Assembly: GCA_030447125.1 (NCBI GenBank)
Contig: JAUJLZ010000106.1
Coordinates: 1 to 6,526, forward strand
DNA: 6,526 bases
From: Acidimicrobiales bacterium
GTDB lineage: Bacteria > Actinomycetota > Acidimicrobiia > Acidimicrobiales > CADCSY01
Direction of reading: 5' to 3'
Position numbers and translations under genes: made by a program. Below the pieces are notes generated by a model that was not told where the DNA came from, searched no databases, and worked only from the letters and a program-made list of their open reading frames with translations. Below, one piece after another: positions 5,901 through 6,526 of the stretch (positions within the stretch are counted from its first letter, which is position 1; the number at the start of each line of letters is the position of its first letter).

Positions 5901-5990
5901 GTCGTCGTACTGCGAGCGAGACGACAAATCGTGTCGGGCCTCGCGGGTCACCTCATTTGCTCCTCTCAAGGTGCTGGAGTCGCCGAGGCC
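5901..5990 (+). promoter_or_regulatory. Potentially structured 5' leader of the helicase mRNA
   Basis: Several perfect stems can be read in the gap: 5901-5906 with 5920-5925 (GTCGTC/GACGAC); 5922-5926 with 5932-5936 (CGACA/TGTCG), which shares bases with and so competes with the first; 5937-5943 with 5984-5990 (GGCCTCG/CGAGGCC), enclosing 5949-5953 with 5969-5973 (CACCT/AGGTG). I do not recognise a known riboswitch. The region is less GC-rich than the genes, for example around 5951-5970. Long leaders are known for some cold-induced RNA helicase genes; a regulatory role here is inference. Confidence 0.35.
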
Positions 5991-6012
5991 GACCCAACAC
6001 CTCATCGACGAC

Positions 6013-6017
6013 AGGAG
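6013..6017 (+). promoter_or_regulatory. Shine-Dalgarno sequence for the helicase gene
   Basis: AGGAG ends nine bases before the ATG at 6027 and fixes that start. It is the clearest ribosome binding site in the window. Confidence 0.7.
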
Positions 6018-6026
6018 CACATCAGC

Positions 6027-6526
6027 ATGACCGCCACCTTCGACGCGCTCGGCATCTCCGCCGACCTCGTCGCCGCCCTCGACCAGCGCGGCATCACCGC
6101 CCCCTTTCCGGTCCAGACCCTGACCATCCCCGACCTGCTCGCCGGCCGGGACGTCTGCGGCAAGGCCAAGACCGGCTCGGGCAAGACCCTGGCCTTTGGC
6201 CTGGCCGTGGTCGAGCGGGTCACGCCGGCCAAGCCCGGCCGCCCGGGCGCCCTGGTGTTGGTGCCCACGCGCGAGCTGGCCACCCAGGTGGCCGAGGAGC
6301 TGGTGCCCCTGGCCAAGGTGCGGGGCCGTTCCGTGCGGGCCGTGTACGGCGGGACGGACCTCGACCGCCAGACCGCCGCACTCCAGCGCGGCGTCGACAT
6401 CGTCGTGGCCACCCCCGGGCGCCTCATCGACCTCATCGACCGCAAGGCCGTCTCGCTGGCCGACATCAGCCTGGTCGTGCTCGACGAGGCCGACCGCATG
6501 GCCGACATGGGCTTCCTGCCCCAGGT
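6027..6526 (+). CDS. DEAD-box RNA helicase, 3' partial
   Basis: ATP-dependent RNA helicase that remodels RNA or RNA-protein complexes, with roles in ribosome assembly and mRNA decay in this family. I translated 166 codons; the window end cuts the gene inside RecA-like domain 1. The motifs appear in order: an upstream aromatic F5 exactly 17 residues before the Q-motif GITAPFPVQ (22-30), motif I/Walker A AKTGSGKT (47-54), motif Ia PTRELA (80-85), YGG (107-109), motif Ib TPGR (129-132), motif II DEAD (153-156), then ADMGF (159-163). Nothing precedes the Q-motif beyond the usual short N-terminus, so the start is firm. Motif III, domain 2 and any C-terminal RNA-binding tail lie outside, so the subtype (RhlE-, DeaD- or CshA-like) cannot be fixed. 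The gene has its own leader and Shine-Dalgarno sequence and is separate from the SDR gene. Confidence 0.95.
   Translation, partial: MTATFDALGISADLVAALDQRGITAPFPVQTLTIPDLLAGRDVCGKAKTGSGKTLAFGLAVVERVTPAKPGRPGALVLVPTRELATQVAEELVPLAKVRGRSVRAVYGGTDLDRQTAALQRGVDIVVATPGRLIDLIDRKAVSLADISLVVLDEADRMADMGFLPQ

Noticed and set aside
1..6526. Signs of a mobile element, prophage, defence island or CRISPR array.
   Set aside because: No transposase, integrase, terminal inverted repeats, spaced direct repeats or shift in base composition is visible; all genes share one strand and similar codon use.

Overview
The window is very GC-rich, densely coded chromosomal DNA with every gene on the + strand, frequent GTG starts and third codon positions dominated by G and C. 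Together with TAnnnT-type -10 boxes, apparently leaderless genes and Actinobacteria-like protein families, this points to a high-GC actinobacterium. A member of the Acidimicrobiia is my best guess, from general resemblance only. I see no insertion sequence, tRNA, rRNA, CRISPR array or phage gene.

Layout: (1) 1-816, the 3' part of an OpuAC-type substrate-binding protein of a glycine betaine/choline-type ABC importer, cut by the window start and followed by a bulged hairpin that may end its transcript. (2) 920-2790, a two-gene module: a 332-residue protein with an uncharacterised N-terminal domain and a C-terminal cyclic-nucleotide-binding (CNB) fold, then a metallo-beta-lactamase-fold (MBL) hydrolase whose GTG start overlaps the previous stop. 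(3) 2769-3980, a lipoprotein with a PQQ-type glucose/sorbosone dehydrogenase beta-propeller. (4) 4001-4960, an aldo/keto reductase. (5) 5008-5862, a classical short-chain dehydrogenase/reductase. (6) 6027-6526, the N-terminal part of a DEAD-box RNA helicase, cut by the window end and preceded by a 164-base gap with several possible RNA stems.

How the parts fit: 920-4960 can be read as one tightly packed cluster, but three of its genes or neighbours (920, 2769, 5008) carry a TAGnnT box ending exactly six bases before the start codon and lack a convincing Shine-Dalgarno sequence. That is what leaderless transcripts look like. The two genes most clearly inside a transcript (1915, 4001) have Shine-Dalgarno sequences instead. 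The most interesting biology is the CNB/MBL pair, a candidate small-molecule (perhaps cyclic nucleotide) sensing and hydrolysis module. The remaining genes are ordinary redox, transport and RNA-metabolism functions. The longest stretch without a gene is the 164 bases at 5863-6026.
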